DNA of 64,000 bases from DASSKA01 sp963839365 (GTDB lineage Bacteria; Actinomycetota; Actinomycetes; Propionibacteriales; Nocardioidaceae): the NCBI GenBank assembly GCA_963839365.1, contig CAWIUT010000002.1:372001-436000 (forward strand). The letters run 5' to 3'. Positions 18,302-26,769 of the stretch are shown here, in pieces. The notes under the pieces were generated by a model that ran no database searches, was not told the origin of the DNA, and saw nothing but the letters and a program-made list of their open reading frames with translations. The translations under genes and the position numbers were made by a program. Every line of letters starts with the position of its first letter. The first letter of the stretch is position 1.

Positions 18302-19159
18302 ATGAACCAGCGGTTCCTGCGCATCGCTGTCCCCAACAAGGGCGCGCTGTCCGCAGCGGCCTCCGACATCTTGCGCGAGGCGGGCTACGCCCAGCGCAGC
18401 GACAGCAAGCAGCTCGCGCTCAACGACCCCGAGAACGAGGTCGAGTTCTTCTACCTGCGCCCCCGGGACATCGCGCTCTACGTCGGGGAGGGGACCCTGG
18501 ACCTCGGCGTGACCGGGCGGGACCTGCTCCGCGACTCCGGCGCGAAGGCCGAGGAGGTGCTCTCGCTCGGGTTCGGACGGTCCCGCTTCCGGTTCGCCGC
18601 TCCGCCCGGCACGGTGTCGAACACCGCCGACCTGGCCGGCAAGCGGATCGCCACGTCGTACGACGGAGTGGTGCGCCGGTTCCTCGAGGAGCGGGGCATC
18701 GACGCGACAGTGATCCGGCTCGACGGTGCCGTGGAGACCAGCGTGCAGCTCGGGGTGGCCGACGCGATCGCCGACGTGGTGGAGACCGGCAGCACGCTGC
18801 GCCAGGCCGGGCTGTCGCTGGTCGGCGAGACCATCATGGAGTCCGAGGCGGTGGTGATCGCTCGCACGGGTGCGGAGATGCCTTTGGGCTTCGACATCTT
18901 CGAGCGGCGCGTCCGCGGGGTGCTGGTGGCTCGGGCGTACGTGATGATGGACTACGACATCCGGGAGGAGCGGGTCGAGGAAGCGGTCGCGCTGACCCCC
19001 GGTATCGAGAGTCCCACCGTGTCACCGCTGCACCGCGAGGGCTGGGTGGCCGTGCGGGCGATGGTGCCGCGGGAGGGGGCGCAACGGCTGATGGACGGGC
19101 TCTACGAGCTCGGCGCCCGTGGAATCCTGGTGACGGACATCCATGCCTGCCGGCTCTGA
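18302..19159 (+). CDS. hisG: ATP phosphoribosyltransferase (long form)
   Basis: HisG joins ATP and PRPP in the first, feedback-regulated step of histidine synthesis. The 285-residue length marks the long form with a C-terminal histidine-binding regulatory domain (about 212-285), which needs no HisZ. Visible motifs are RIAVPNKGALS near 7, the LGVTGRDL turn near 63, and the PRPP-binding region near ADVVETGSTLRQAG (about 158-171). The 3' end overlaps the start of the next gene by 17 bases. Confidence 0.95.
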   Translation: MNQRFLRIAVPNKGALSAAASDILREAGYAQRSDSKQLALNDPENEVEFFYLRPRDIALYVGEGTLDLGVTGRDLLRDSGAKAEEVLSLGFGRSRFRFAAPPGTVSNTADLAGKRIATSYDGVVRRFLEERGIDATVIRLDGAVETSVQLGVADAIADVVETGSTLRQAGLSLVGETIMESEAVVIARTGAEMPLGFDIFERRVRGVLVARAYVMMDYDIREERVEEAVALTPGIESPTVSPLHREGWVAVRAMVPREGAQRLMDGLYELGARGILVTDIHACRL

Positions 19160-19619
19160 GGCTCCGCCACCGAAGCTGCCGCACACCTTCAGGCCGCTCG
19201 GCGTGCGGTTCGCGGTGTTCGTGTTCGGCGGGATGCTGCTCGCCGTCTGCCTGGTCGCCTGGTTCGCGCTCCCGGCGCACATCCGGGCCGAGTTCTCGCT
19301 GCTGGAGCGGCTGACGGGCGGGTTCTTCGCGCTCGTGCTCGCAGTGATCGCGGCGGGGCTGGCCCGCTGCCGGCTGGTGGCCCGCGAGGACGGGGTGACC
19401 ATCGTGAACGGCTACCGCAAGCGCAGCTTCCACTGGAACCAGCTGGTGGCCATCACGCTGCGGCCGGGCGGGCCGTGGGCGGTCATCGACCTCAGCGACG
19501 GGACCGCCGTGTCGGCGATGGCCATCCAGAGCGCGGACGGCGGTCGGGCGACCGCCCAGGTGCGCGCGGTGCGTGCCCTGATCAACCAGCAGCAGGGCCG
19601 CCCGTCGCGGAACGACTGA
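19143..19619 (+). CDS. Small membrane protein with bacterial PH domain
   Basis: The 158-residue protein has two transmembrane segments near the N-terminus (about 22-42, FAVFVFGGMLLAVCLVAWFA, and about 55-76, GGFFALVLAVIAAGLA) and a C-terminal bPH2-like domain of about 75 residues. The domain contains VTIVNGYRKRSFHWNQL, typical of small actinobacterial PH proteins next to hisG. Function is not known. It overlaps hisG by 17 bases at its start and the convergent DUF1116 gene by 38 bases at its end. Confidence 0.8.
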   Translation: MPAGSEAPPPKLPHTFRPLGVRFAVFVFGGMLLAVCLVAWFALPAHIRAEFSLLERLTGGFFALVLAVIAAGLARCRLVAREDGVTIVNGYRKRSFHWNQLVAITLRPGGPWAVIDLSDGTAVSAMAIQSADGGRATAQVRAVRALINQQQGRPSRND

Positions 19620-21012
19620 GCGGCGGAGCGTTCTCGGCCAGCGTGTGGATCGCCTGGACGAAGCAGTCCAGGGGCGGGGTGACCAGGCCGGCGCCCACCT
19701 GACCGGTGCCGGCGACCCGGCCGGCCATGCCGGTGTTGATCTGCGGCAGCACACCACTGCGCAGCACCGCGGAGACGTCGATGCCGGTGGGAGCGCCGCG
19801 GAAGTCGAGGATGGGCAGCGCGAACGCGGGGTTCTCGCCCACGGTGATGTCGTACATCGCCCGGGTGGTGGCCAGGGCGTCCGGGACGCTGCCGCCAACG
19901 AACCCGACGATCGCCGGCGCCGTCGCCATCACGAACCCCCCGAGCCCGGCCGTCTCGGCGATCGTGGAGTCGCCGATGTCGGGATTGGCGTCCTCCGGGC
20001 CGTAGGCGCCGAGGAACAGGCCCTCCGGGGTGTGGGCCGGGGCGGTGAACCATCGGTCCCCGGTGCCGGCGGTCTGGATCCCGAAGTCGGTGCCGTTGCG
20101 GGCCATCACGGTGACCACTGTGGAGCCCGGCTGGTCGGCCGCCGCCCGGGTCTGCAGCTTGCAGGCCGGCATCACCAGGTTGAGGAAGAAGTGGTCGTTG
20201 CCGGCGACGAAGCGCACCGCCGCGGCCACCTGCTCGGTCGGCGCACCGGAGTCGATGAGCGCCGGGAGGACCTCCCGCAGGAACATCAGCGTGCCGGCCC
20301 GGTTGCGGTTGTGGCCCTCGTCGCCCATCTGCACCATCTGCGCGACGATCGCCTTGATGTCGACCGGGGCCAGCGATCGCACCGCGCGCTGGAGCAGCGG
20401 TCCTAGCGCGTTGGTCATCCACCGCAGCCGGTCGATGACCTCGCCGGAGTAGGCGCCGTACCGCAGCACCTTGCCCAGACCCTCGTTCAGCGAGCACCAG
20501 GCGGTGTTGTCGTGCGTCTCGTCCCGCAGCGCGAACATCCACATCGACGGCGACACCACGCCGGCCATCGGCCCCACCGCGCCGCGGTGGTGGCACGGTT
20601 CCCAGCTCACCTCACCGGTGGCCAGCGCGGTCTCCGCCGCCTCCGGGGTGTCGGCCATCCCCTCGAACAGCATCGCGCCGATGAGCGCGCCGCGCATCGG
20701 CCCGGAGGCGCGCTCCCAGTCCACCGGCGGGCCTGCGTGCAGGAACTGCCCGCGCTCGAGGCCGAGCGCCTCGCGGGCCGGCAGCACGTCGACCAGCGCC
20801 GCCTGCGCCGAGAGCATCTCCCGCAGCGCCGCCTCGTTGGCGGCGGCCCGGCGCGGATCGGCCAGCACCCTGGTCAGCGCATCGCCGGTGCCGGGGACCG
20901 GCGGGCGCCAGTCGACGCTGGTCACCGGCACCCCCTGGCGCTCGAGGGCCTGCGTGAACAGCGCCGCGCCGGCAGTGACCACCTCGGTGGGAGTGGACAG
21001 CGAGGTCGTCAT
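19582..21012 (-). CDS. allG: DUF1116 protein, predicted carbamoyltransferase component (AllG/YlbE-like)
   Basis: The 476-residue protein belongs to DUF1116, found next to fdrA in gut and soil bacteria. In E. coli the fdrA, ylbE and ylbF products together form oxamate carbamoyltransferase, which uses phosphate to split oxalurate into oxamate and carbamoyl phosphate. Conserved segments seen here are VSWEPCHHRGAVGPMAGVVSPSM, MGDEGHNRNRAGTL and VAGNDHFFLNLVMPACK. The ATG at 21012 overlaps the fdrA stop (ATGA). Upstream open frame belongs to fdrA. It is the last gene of a three-gene leftward operon. The presence of a carbamate kinase at 37393 suggests it acts on a ureido compound made in this island; the exact substrate is inferred. 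Confidence 0.82.
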   Translation of the reverse strand: MTTSLSTPTEVVTAGAALFTQALERQGVPVTSVDWRPPVPGTGDALTRVLADPRRAAANEAALREMLSAQAALVDVLPAREALGLERGQFLHAGPPVDWERASGPMRGALIGAMLFEGMADTPEAAETALATGEVSWEPCHHRGAVGPMAGVVSPSMWMFALRDETHDNTAWCSLNEGLGKVLRYGAYSGEVIDRLRWMTNALGPLLQRAVRSLAPVDIKAIVAQMVQMGDEGHNRNRAGTLMFLREVLPALIDSGAPTEQVAAAVRFVAGNDHFFLNLVMPACKLQTRAAADQPGSTVVTVMARNGTDFGIQTAGTGDRWFTAPAHTPEGLFLGAYGPEDANPDIGDSTIAETAGLGGFVMATAPAIVGFVGGSVPDALATTRAMYDITVGENPAFALPILDFRGAPTGIDVSAVLRSGVLPQINTGMAGRVAGTGQVGAGLVTPPLDCFVQAIHTLAENAPPLSRSATGGPAAG

Positions 21013-22499
21013 CGTGCGGTCTCCTCGTTCCTGAGCAGGCGTACGGCGCAGCCGACCGCCGCTGCGTTGGACATGAACACCCAGGCCCCTGCCTCGTTCA
21101 GGGTGTCGACCTGCCGGTGCAGGCCCTGCGGGTCGTCCCGGGTGCCCACCACGGTCGCCACGACCGGGATGCCGGCGGCGGTGGCCTTGCGCACGGCGCC
21201 GGCCAGCTCGCCGGCCGGGTCCTCCGCGGCGCCGAGCCCGAGCACCACGTCGACCATGACCACGCCCGTGTCCGGTGCCGCCACCGCCCGGGAGAGCGCC
21301 TCCAGCCGGATGCTCTGGTCGATCATCGGGTGCGGGCGTCCGCGGGTGAGCCGGTCGTCGCCGAGGTCGACCATGGTGTGGCCGTGTGGCACCAGGGGGT
21401 CGGCCAGCGCCCACTCGGGACGCAGCGGGATGTTCGAGGAGATCGGGCCCAGCTCGGCGCTGGCCAGCAGCATCGCCTCGTCGCAGAGGGTGCCGCCGCT
21501 GAACAGCCCTACCAGCCAGCCGCTCGAGCGGGTGCCCGCACCGACCAGGTCACCGGGACGCTGCCCCGGCTCGTCCCAGGGCCGCCCGCCGCTCTCGACG
21601 ACCTCGCGGGCCAGCTCGGTCAGGGTGCTGCCGTCAGGGCCGAGCAGGCCGAAGGCCACCGGCTTGCCGAGGGACCGCGCGTGCGTGCGCACGGCCTGCT
21701 CGACCCCGGGATCCGGCGGCTTGGAGACCACCACGACCTGCTCGGTGCCGTCGTCGGCCGCCAGCAGGTCCAGCGCACGCCGTGTGGACGCCCCGCCCAC
21801 CGCGGCGCTGAGGTCCCGGCCTCCCACGCCGACGCAGTGGGAGATCCCGACCCCTGCACCGTCGAGCAGGCTCATCAGGTGCTGGGCCCCGGTGCCGGAT
21901 GCGGCCACGATGCCGACCGGCCCGGGGCGGACCACGTTGGCGAACCCGAGACCGACGCCGCCGATCACGGCGGTGCCGCAGTCGGGCCCCATCACCAGGA
22001 CGCCGGTGCGCGCGGCGTACGCCTTGAGCGCGACCTCCTGCTCCAGCGGCACGTTGTCGCTGAAGACCATCGTGTGCAGCCCGGCGTCGATCGCGTCGAT
22101 CGCGTCGAGGAAGGCATGCTCCCCGGGGGTGGAGATGAGCGCGACCGACGCGGACGAGCCGCGCGCCGCGGCCCGGACCGTGGCGGGGCTGGGCCGGCCG
22201 CTCACGGTGAGCTCGCCGGTCGGACGCTCGGAAAGAGCGGCGTCGGCCTCGGCGAAGGCACGGCGCAGGGCGTCCTCGTCGGAGGCCTCGACGGCGAGCA
22301 GCATGTCGTTGGGGGAGACCGCGGGCGGGTCGAAGCCCAGGTCCCGGGCAAGCTCGAGGTTGAGGTCGGTGGCCATCGCCACGAGAGCCGCGGACACCCC
22401 GGGCAGTGCGGCGACCCGCTTGCTCACCTGCATCAGCGTGACCGAGTCCAGGTAGCTGCCGGTGCGCAGCCGCAGCTCCTTGCGGGTGGTGTCTGTCAT
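21009..22499 (-). CDS. fdrA: FdrA protein, predicted carbamoyltransferase component (AllF)
   Basis: FdrA is related to the succinyl-CoA ligase superfamily and is one of three parts of oxamate carbamoyltransferase. This 496-residue copy (E. coli FdrA has about 555) begins MTDTTRKELRLRTGSYLDSV and has the N-terminal small domain, then the Rossmann-like NVVRPGPVGIVAASGTGAQ and a ligase-CoA-like half with GLFSGGTLCDEAM and MVDLGDD. The ATG at 22499 overlaps the DUF2877 stop; the frame upstream is a shadow. It lies in the order DUF2877-fdrA-DUF1116, all joined by ATGA overlaps, so the three proteins are expected in equal amounts as a complex. Confidence 0.88.
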   Translation of the reverse strand: MTDTTRKELRLRTGSYLDSVTLMQVSKRVAALPGVSAALVAMATDLNLELARDLGFDPPAVSPNDMLLAVEASDEDALRRAFAEADAALSERPTGELTVSGRPSPATVRAAARGSSASVALISTPGEHAFLDAIDAIDAGLHTMVFSDNVPLEQEVALKAYAARTGVLVMGPDCGTAVIGGVGLGFANVVRPGPVGIVAASGTGAQHLMSLLDGAGVGISHCVGVGGRDLSAAVGGASTRRALDLLAADDGTEQVVVVSKPPDPGVEQAVRTHARSLGKPVAFGLLGPDGSTLTELAREVVESGGRPWDEPGQRPGDLVGAGTRSSGWLVGLFSGGTLCDEAMLLASAELGPISSNIPLRPEWALADPLVPHGHTMVDLGDDRLTRGRPHPMIDQSIRLEALSRAVAAPDTGVVMVDVVLGLGAAEDPAGELAGAVRKATAAGIPVVATVVGTRDDPQGLHRQVDTLNEAGAWVFMSNAAAVGCAVRLLRNEETAR

Positions 22500-23266
22500 G
22501 CAGCCGCTCTCCTCGTCGAGCGTGTGCGCAGGGTGTGGCCGACGCCCTGCCACAGGGCGACGCCCGAGCTGTGCCCGACGGCGAGCAGCCTCTCGAGCGA
22601 CTCGGCCGCATCCAGCCCCCGGCACACGGCCTCGAGGCAGCCTGCCAGCTCGGGGGTGGAGTAGCCGTCCAGGGCGGCCTGCAGCAGCCCCCGCGAGACC
22701 GCCGTCGTCCGGTGCCGGGCCATGGCCGCCCGCGTGGTCCGGCGCCAGCCTTCCAACCTCGGGTCGTCGGTCGCGCGCGCCGTGACCAGCGCGCCGGCGA
22801 GCACGTCGTCCCCTGCGGGCGTGAGCCCGGCCCCGGCACCCACCAGCCGGTCAGGGTCCAGACCCCTGTACGACGAGTCGGGCTGCCGGTCCGCGGCCAG
22901 CGCCGTCTCCGGCAGGGGCACGGGCGCCGGGAGGTCGGCGGGCACCGGCAGGTCCCGCGGGGCGGGCGGCCGCCACCACCGGGCCACCCGCCAGACCATG
23001 CCGGCGGCACGGAGCCCGCCGTCGCCGGCGACGAGGGCGGCCCGAGGCCCATGGGCTGCGGGGGGCGGCAGGACCGGTGTCAGCACGGTGTTCGGCAGCC
23101 GAACGGCCCGGGGGGTGCACAGGCACAGCGTCGGGACGCGCGGGTCGCCGGTCTCGTAGTGGAGGCTGACCCGGGTCCGGGCCACCTCGGTGAGCGCGAG
23201 GTGGGAGGAGTCCCACAGCGGGGCGGTGAGGATCGAGGCGGCACACGGAATCTCGCGTGATGGCAC
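22496..23266 (-). CDS. allH: DUF2877 protein, predicted carbamoyltransferase component (AllH/YlbF-like)
   Basis: The 256-residue protein has the DUF2877 hallmark GAGAGLTPAGDDVLAGALV near residue 151 and a C-terminal VGHSSGVALWQGV segment. In E. coli the DUF2877 protein is the third part of oxamate carbamoyltransferase. I chose the GTG at 23266 because a TATCGT -10 box (reverse strand, 23274-23279) lies seven bases upstream, which predicts leaderless transcription exactly at this codon. An in-frame ATG at 23323 would overlap the divergent pucR gene. This is the first gene of the leftward operon. Confidence 0.8.
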   Translation of the reverse strand: MPSREIPCAASILTAPLWDSSHLALTEVARTRVSLHYETGDPRVPTLCLCTPRAVRLPNTVLTPVLPPPAAHGPRAALVAGDGGLRAAGMVWRVARWWRPPAPRDLPVPADLPAPVPLPETALAADRQPDSSYRGLDPDRLVGAGAGLTPAGDDVLAGALVTARATDDPRLEGWRRTTRAAMARHRTTAVSRGLLQAALDGYSTPELAGCLEAVCRGLDAAESLERLLAVGHSSGVALWQGVGHTLRTRSTRRAAA

Positions 23267-23273
23267 ATCCTCG

Positions 23274-23318
23274 ACGATAGGGCTCCGGTACGGTCCCGGT
23301 GCATGGGCAAAGTTGCCA
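23274..23318. promoter_or_regulatory. Divergent promoter region between the carbamoyltransferase operon and pucR, with a dyad
   Basis: The 36-base gap between the divergent starts holds TATCGT on the minus strand (23274-23279) and TACGGT on the plus strand (23288-23293). Both are placed for transcripts with almost no leader. A 15-base imperfect palindrome TGGGCAAAGTTGCCA (23304-23318; GGCAA/TTGCC arms) covers the pucR start. A related perfect dyad occurs before the permease gene at 25053-25067. It may be an operator for the PucR regulator; this is inference. Confidence 0.4.
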
Positions 23319-25036
23319 ATCATCGGGCCGGTTCCGGGGTGGAGTTGCCAGCCCCGTCCCTGACCGTGGCCGGGATGCTGACCCTGCCGGCGTTCTCGGG
23401 TGCGAAGCTCCTGGCGGGCGGCTCGGGCCTAGGTCGCGCGGTGCGCGGGGTGAACGTCATGGAGGTCCCCGACATCGCGGTGTGGGCCAAGCCGGAGGGG
23501 CTGCTGCTGACCACCGGCTACCCGCTGCGCGCGGCCACCGAGGGCCTTCCCGGCCTGGTCGTCGACCTCGACGACCGGGGCGTCTCCGCGCTCGCGGTGA
23601 AGCTGCACCGCTACCTGGACGCGTTGCCGGAGCCGATGCTGCTGGAGGCGGACCAGCGCGGCTTCCCGGTCATCGTGGTGCCCGACGGGCTCGGGTTCGA
23701 CTCCGTGCTGACGCAGGTGTTCTCCAGCCTGGCCAGCGAGCGGGTGCCCCTGCTCGAGCGCAGCGAGCAGACCCACCGCCGCCTCGTCGACGTGGTCCTG
23801 TCGGGAGGAGGAGTCGTCGACGTGGCCGCCGCCGTGAGCCTGCTGTTCGGCGGGGCGGCCCTGGTGACCACCAGCGACGGCCGGGTCATGGCGGAGGCCG
23901 GGGACCCTGCTCAGCTGAAGGCACTGCGGGCCTCACCGGCGTTCCACGAGAGCGGCCGCTTCCGCACCGAGATCTGCCGGCCGGGAGTGCACGTCCGGGA
24001 CCCGCTGCCCGGCTCGCACGCCGTGGTGGCGATCAGCGCCGGTGGCATCGACCATGGCCGGCTCGCGGTGTTCGACCCCGAGCGAGTGCTCAGCGACGTC
24101 GACCTGGCCGTGCTCGAGCGGGCAGCCGCGGTGGCCGCTATCTGTCTGAGCACCGAGGTCGCGGTCACCGCGGTGGAGAACAAGTACCGCGGGGACTTCC
24201 TCAGGGACGTCCTGGCCGGGCGGGCCGGCGGGCTGGACGCGGTGCGCGCGCACGCCGCCACCTTGGGCTGGGACCTGGACCGGCCGATGGTCGTGGTGGT
24301 GGCGGCCCTGGAGAACGGTTCGGAGAACGGTTCGGGGAACGGTTCGGGGAACGGTCCGGGGAACGGGCCGGAGAACGGGAAGAAGCCGCCGCCCTCAGGC
24401 GGGTACCGGGGCGCGCGGGAGCTCGAAAGGTTCGCCGCCGCATGGGCCACCGTGGTCGGCGGCCAGGACCCGACGGCCCCGGTCATCGGGTTCGCCTCCG
24501 AGGTGGTCGCGCTGCTGCCGGTGACGGGCGAGGCGCCGGGTGAGGTGGTGGCCCGCGCGGTCCGGTCCGTGCGCGGTGACGGTGGTGGTGGCCGGCGCCC
24601 GTTCGCCGCCGGGGTGAGCCGGACGGTGGAGTCCGTGGAGGCGCTGCCGGCGGCCTACGAGCAGGCCCGCCGGGCGATGGCGGTGGGGCAGCGGCTGCAC
24701 GGGCCGGGAGCCGTGGTGCACTTCGACGACCTCGGGGTGTTCCGGCTGCTCAGCCTCATCGACGACGACCGCGAGCTCGTCACTTTCGCGCAGCAGACCT
24801 TGAGGCAGCTGGCCGGCCCGAGCCCGGAGGCGACATCGCTGCGGGAGACCCTGAGGGTGCTGCTCGACAGCAACCTCAACGTGGCCGAGGCCGCCCGCGT
24901 GCTGCACTTCCACTACAACACGCTGCGGTACCGGATCGCGAAGCTGGAGCGGATCGTCGGGCCGTTCACCCACGACGCGAACCTACGCCTGGACCTGGCC
25001 CTGGCCCTGCGGATCGTGGCGATGCGCGCTTTGTGA
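23303..25036 (+). CDS. PucR-family transcriptional regulator
   Basis: The 577-residue regulator has the PucR N-terminal ligand domain (about 18-140; LTVAGMLTLPAFSGAKLLAGG, NVMEVPDIAVWAKPEGLLLTTGY). A GGDEF-like middle part follows, and a C-terminal PucR helix-turn-helix (about 512-570; LRVLLDSNLNVAEAARVLHFHYNTLRYRI). PucR proteins control purine or pyrimidine catabolism in response to pathway metabolites. It lies between the leftward FdrA operon and the rightward catabolic operon and probably controls both. Odd feature: residues 337-359 are encoded by a 12-bp minisatellite (ENGS/GNGS/GNGP repeats), an expanded linker. A GTG at 23339 is an alternative start. Confidence 0.88.
   Translation: MGKVANHRAGSGVELPAPSLTVAGMLTLPAFSGAKLLAGGSGLGRAVRGVNVMEVPDIAVWAKPEGLLLTTGYPLRAATEGLPGLVVDLDDRGVSALAVKLHRYLDALPEPMLLEADQRGFPVIVVPDGLGFDSVLTQVFSSLASERVPLLERSEQTHRRLVDVVLSGGGVVDVAAAVSLLFGGAALVTTSDGRVMAEAGDPAQLKALRASPAFHESGRFRTEICRPGVHVRDPLPGSHAVVAISAGGIDHGRLAVFDPERVLSDVDLAVLERAAAVAAICLSTEVAVTAVENKYRGDFLRDVLAGRAGGLDAVRAHAATLGWDLDRPMVVVVAALENGSENGSGNGSGNGPGNGPENGKKPPPSGGYRGARELERFAAAWATVVGGQDPTAPVIGFASEVVALLPVTGEAPGEVVARAVRSVRGDGGGGRRPFAAGVSRTVESVEALPAAYEQARRAMAVGQRLHGPGAVVHFDDLGVFRLLSLIDDDRELVTFAQQTLRQLAGPSPEATSLRETLRVLLDSNLNVAEAARVLHFHYNTLRYRIAKLERIVGPFTHDANLRLDLALALRIVAMRAL
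24311..24379 (+). repeat. Intragenic 12-bp minisatellite in pucR
   Basis: Unit gagaacggttcg occurs five full times plus nine bases (24311-24379), with small changes (ggg for gag, ggt-ccg, ggg-ccg). Since 12 is a multiple of three, copy number changes keep the frame and only alter a Asn-Gly-rich linker between the ligand domain and the DNA-binding domain. Confidence 0.95.
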
Positions 25037-25052
25037 GCGTGCACTCCCGGAC

Positions 25053-25067
25053 TGGCAGAGTCTGCCA
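25053..25067. promoter_or_regulatory. Perfect dyad upstream of the permease operon, candidate PucR operator
   Basis: TGGCAGA-G-TCTGCCA is a perfect 7-1-7 inverted repeat, 17 bases after the pucR stop and 152 bases before the permease ATG. With small gaps it resembles the palindrome over the pucR start (TGG, CA, AGT, TGCCA in common). It could also act as a weak terminator of pucR, but the stem is short and no U-tract follows. The remaining 182-base gap shows no other clear element apart from the TGGAGGAACGC RBS. Confidence 0.4.
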
Positions 25068-25218
25068 TTCCGCGGCCCGGTGATTCAGCACCAACTGACC
25101 GGCGCGGGCTCTTTGCGTGCGGCCGCGACTGGTGCACAGTGAGCGGTGGCTCTCGGGTGAGGCTGGTCACATCGTGAGGACGCGCCGGCGCGACCGGTGC
25201 CTGGGCCTGGAGGAACGC

Positions 25219-26760
25219 ATGGCCGTCGGATGGAAGGTCGTCTACGGGGGGAAGACCCCGCCGCTGGGCAAGTCGGTGGCGCCCGACGAGCGGCTGTCGT
25301 GGGGTCGCACGGCAGGTCTGGGGGCGCAGCACGTGGTGGCCATGTTCGGCGCCACCTTCGTGTTCCCCCTCATCATGGGGCTGAACCCCCAGCTGGCGAT
25401 CCTGATGAGCGGGATCGCCACGATCTGCTTCCTGCTGATCGTGCAGGGCAAGGTGCCCAGCTACCTGGGCACCTCGGCGTCCTTCGTGGGCGGTGCCGCC
25501 GCGATCTACGCCCTGCACGGGACGCCGGCGGACGTGACCGGGGCCGTGCTGGTGGCCGGGGTGGTGCTGGCCGTGGTCGGACTGCTGATCCACCGGGCCG
25601 GGCCCGGAGCGCTGCACAAGGTGCTCCCTCCGGTCGTCACCGGCGCGGTGGTCATGCTGATCGGCTTCAACCTTGCACCGGTGGTGGCCACCGTGTACTG
25701 GCCGCAGGACCAGTGGATCGCGCTCATCACGATGACAGTCGTGATCTTGATGGCGGTCGGTCTGCGGGGGTTCTTCGGCCGGATCGCCGTCTTCCTGGGC
25801 CTGGTCGTGGGCTACGTGCTGTCCTGGCTCTTCGACCGGTGGTTCGGCCCGATCACCTCGGTGCTGCCCGGCCAGAACCTCCTGGGACCCAACGGCAAGC
25901 CCTGCTCGCCGGAGGGCACGTACTGCGTGGCCACCGCCTTCCCGCACGACCGCGTTGACTGGTCCGGGGTGAAGGCCGCGAACTGGTTCGGGTTCCCGCC
26001 GCACAGCGACTTCGCCCACGGTGTGGTCGGCTGGCACGCGCCGAGCTTCAGCCTGACGTTCATCCTGCTGATGCTGCCCGCGGTGATCGCCTTGGTCGCG
26101 GAGAACACCGGCCACGTGAAGGCGGTCGCGGAGATGACCAAGCGCGACCTTGACCCTGTCATGGGCCGGGCCATCGCGGCCGACGGCTTCGGAACCGTGC
26201 TCGCCAGCGTGGTCGGCGGGTCGCCGACCACGACGTACGCCGAGAACATCGGCGTCATGGCGGCCACCAGGGTGTACTCCACGGCCGCCTACTACGTCGC
26301 GGCCGTTGTCGCGATCCTGTTCGGGCTGTGCCCGAAGTTCGGAGCCCTGGTCTCGGCAACGCCGGGTGGCGTGCTCGGCGGCATCACCGTGGTGCTCTAC
26401 GGCATGATAGGCCTGCTCGGCGCCAAGATCTGGAAGGAGAACCGGGTCGACTTCGCCAACCCGGTGAACCTGGTGCCGGTCGCGGCCGGGATCATCATCG
26501 CGATCGGCAGCACCTCGCTGGTGTTCTCCAAGAACTTCACCCTGGGTGGGATCGCGCTGGGCACCATCGTGGTGCTGGTCGCCTACCACGCCTCGCGGGC
26601 CATCGCACCGCGTGAGCTGCTCGACGAGGACGTGAGCCTGATCGTGGTGGAGCGCCCCGGAGTGCAGACGGACCAGGCGGACCAGGCAGAGCAGACCCAG
26701 CAGGGGACCCAGGAACCACCGGAGCCGGCCCACCGCGGGCCGTACCAGCCGCGACACTGA
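25219..26760 (+). CDS. Uracil permease, UraA-like NCS2 family
   Basis: The 513-residue protein has about twelve hydrophobic segments and belongs to the nucleobase-ascorbate (NCS2) transporters, which import nucleobases with protons. The substrate-specifying motif TTTYAENIGVMAATRVYST (about 335-353) is very close to that of E. coli UraA, a uracil carrier, rather than to xanthine or urate carriers. The EN pair binds the base. I chose the ATG at 25219, which has a TGGAGGAACGC RBS; upstream frame extension lacks hydrophobic or conserved sequence. A polar tail rich in Gln/Asp follows residue 480. The motif supports a pyrimidine substrate for the island. Confidence 0.88.
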   Translation: MAVGWKVVYGGKTPPLGKSVAPDERLSWGRTAGLGAQHVVAMFGATFVFPLIMGLNPQLAILMSGIATICFLLIVQGKVPSYLGTSASFVGGAAAIYALHGTPADVTGAVLVAGVVLAVVGLLIHRAGPGALHKVLPPVVTGAVVMLIGFNLAPVVATVYWPQDQWIALITMTVVILMAVGLRGFFGRIAVFLGLVVGYVLSWLFDRWFGPITSVLPGQNLLGPNGKPCSPEGTYCVATAFPHDRVDWSGVKAANWFGFPPHSDFAHGVVGWHAPSFSLTFILLMLPAVIALVAENTGHVKAVAEMTKRDLDPVMGRAIAADGFGTVLASVVGGSPTTTYAENIGVMAATRVYSTAAYYVAAVVAILFGLCPKFGALVSATPGGVLGGITVVLYGMIGLLGAKIWKENRVDFANPVNLVPVAAGIIIAIGSTSLVFSKNFTLGGIALGTIVVLVAYHASRAIAPRELLDEDVSLIVVERPGVQTDQADQAEQTQQGTQEPPEPAHRGPYQPRH

Positions 26761-26769
26761 CTCCGCGGC

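Noticed and set aside
19582..23266. Allantoin/oxalurate pathway as the function of the FdrA trio
   Set aside because: No allantoinase, allantoate amidohydrolase or ureidoglycolate dehydrogenase is in the window; the trio shares its regulator region with a pyrimidine-type operon.
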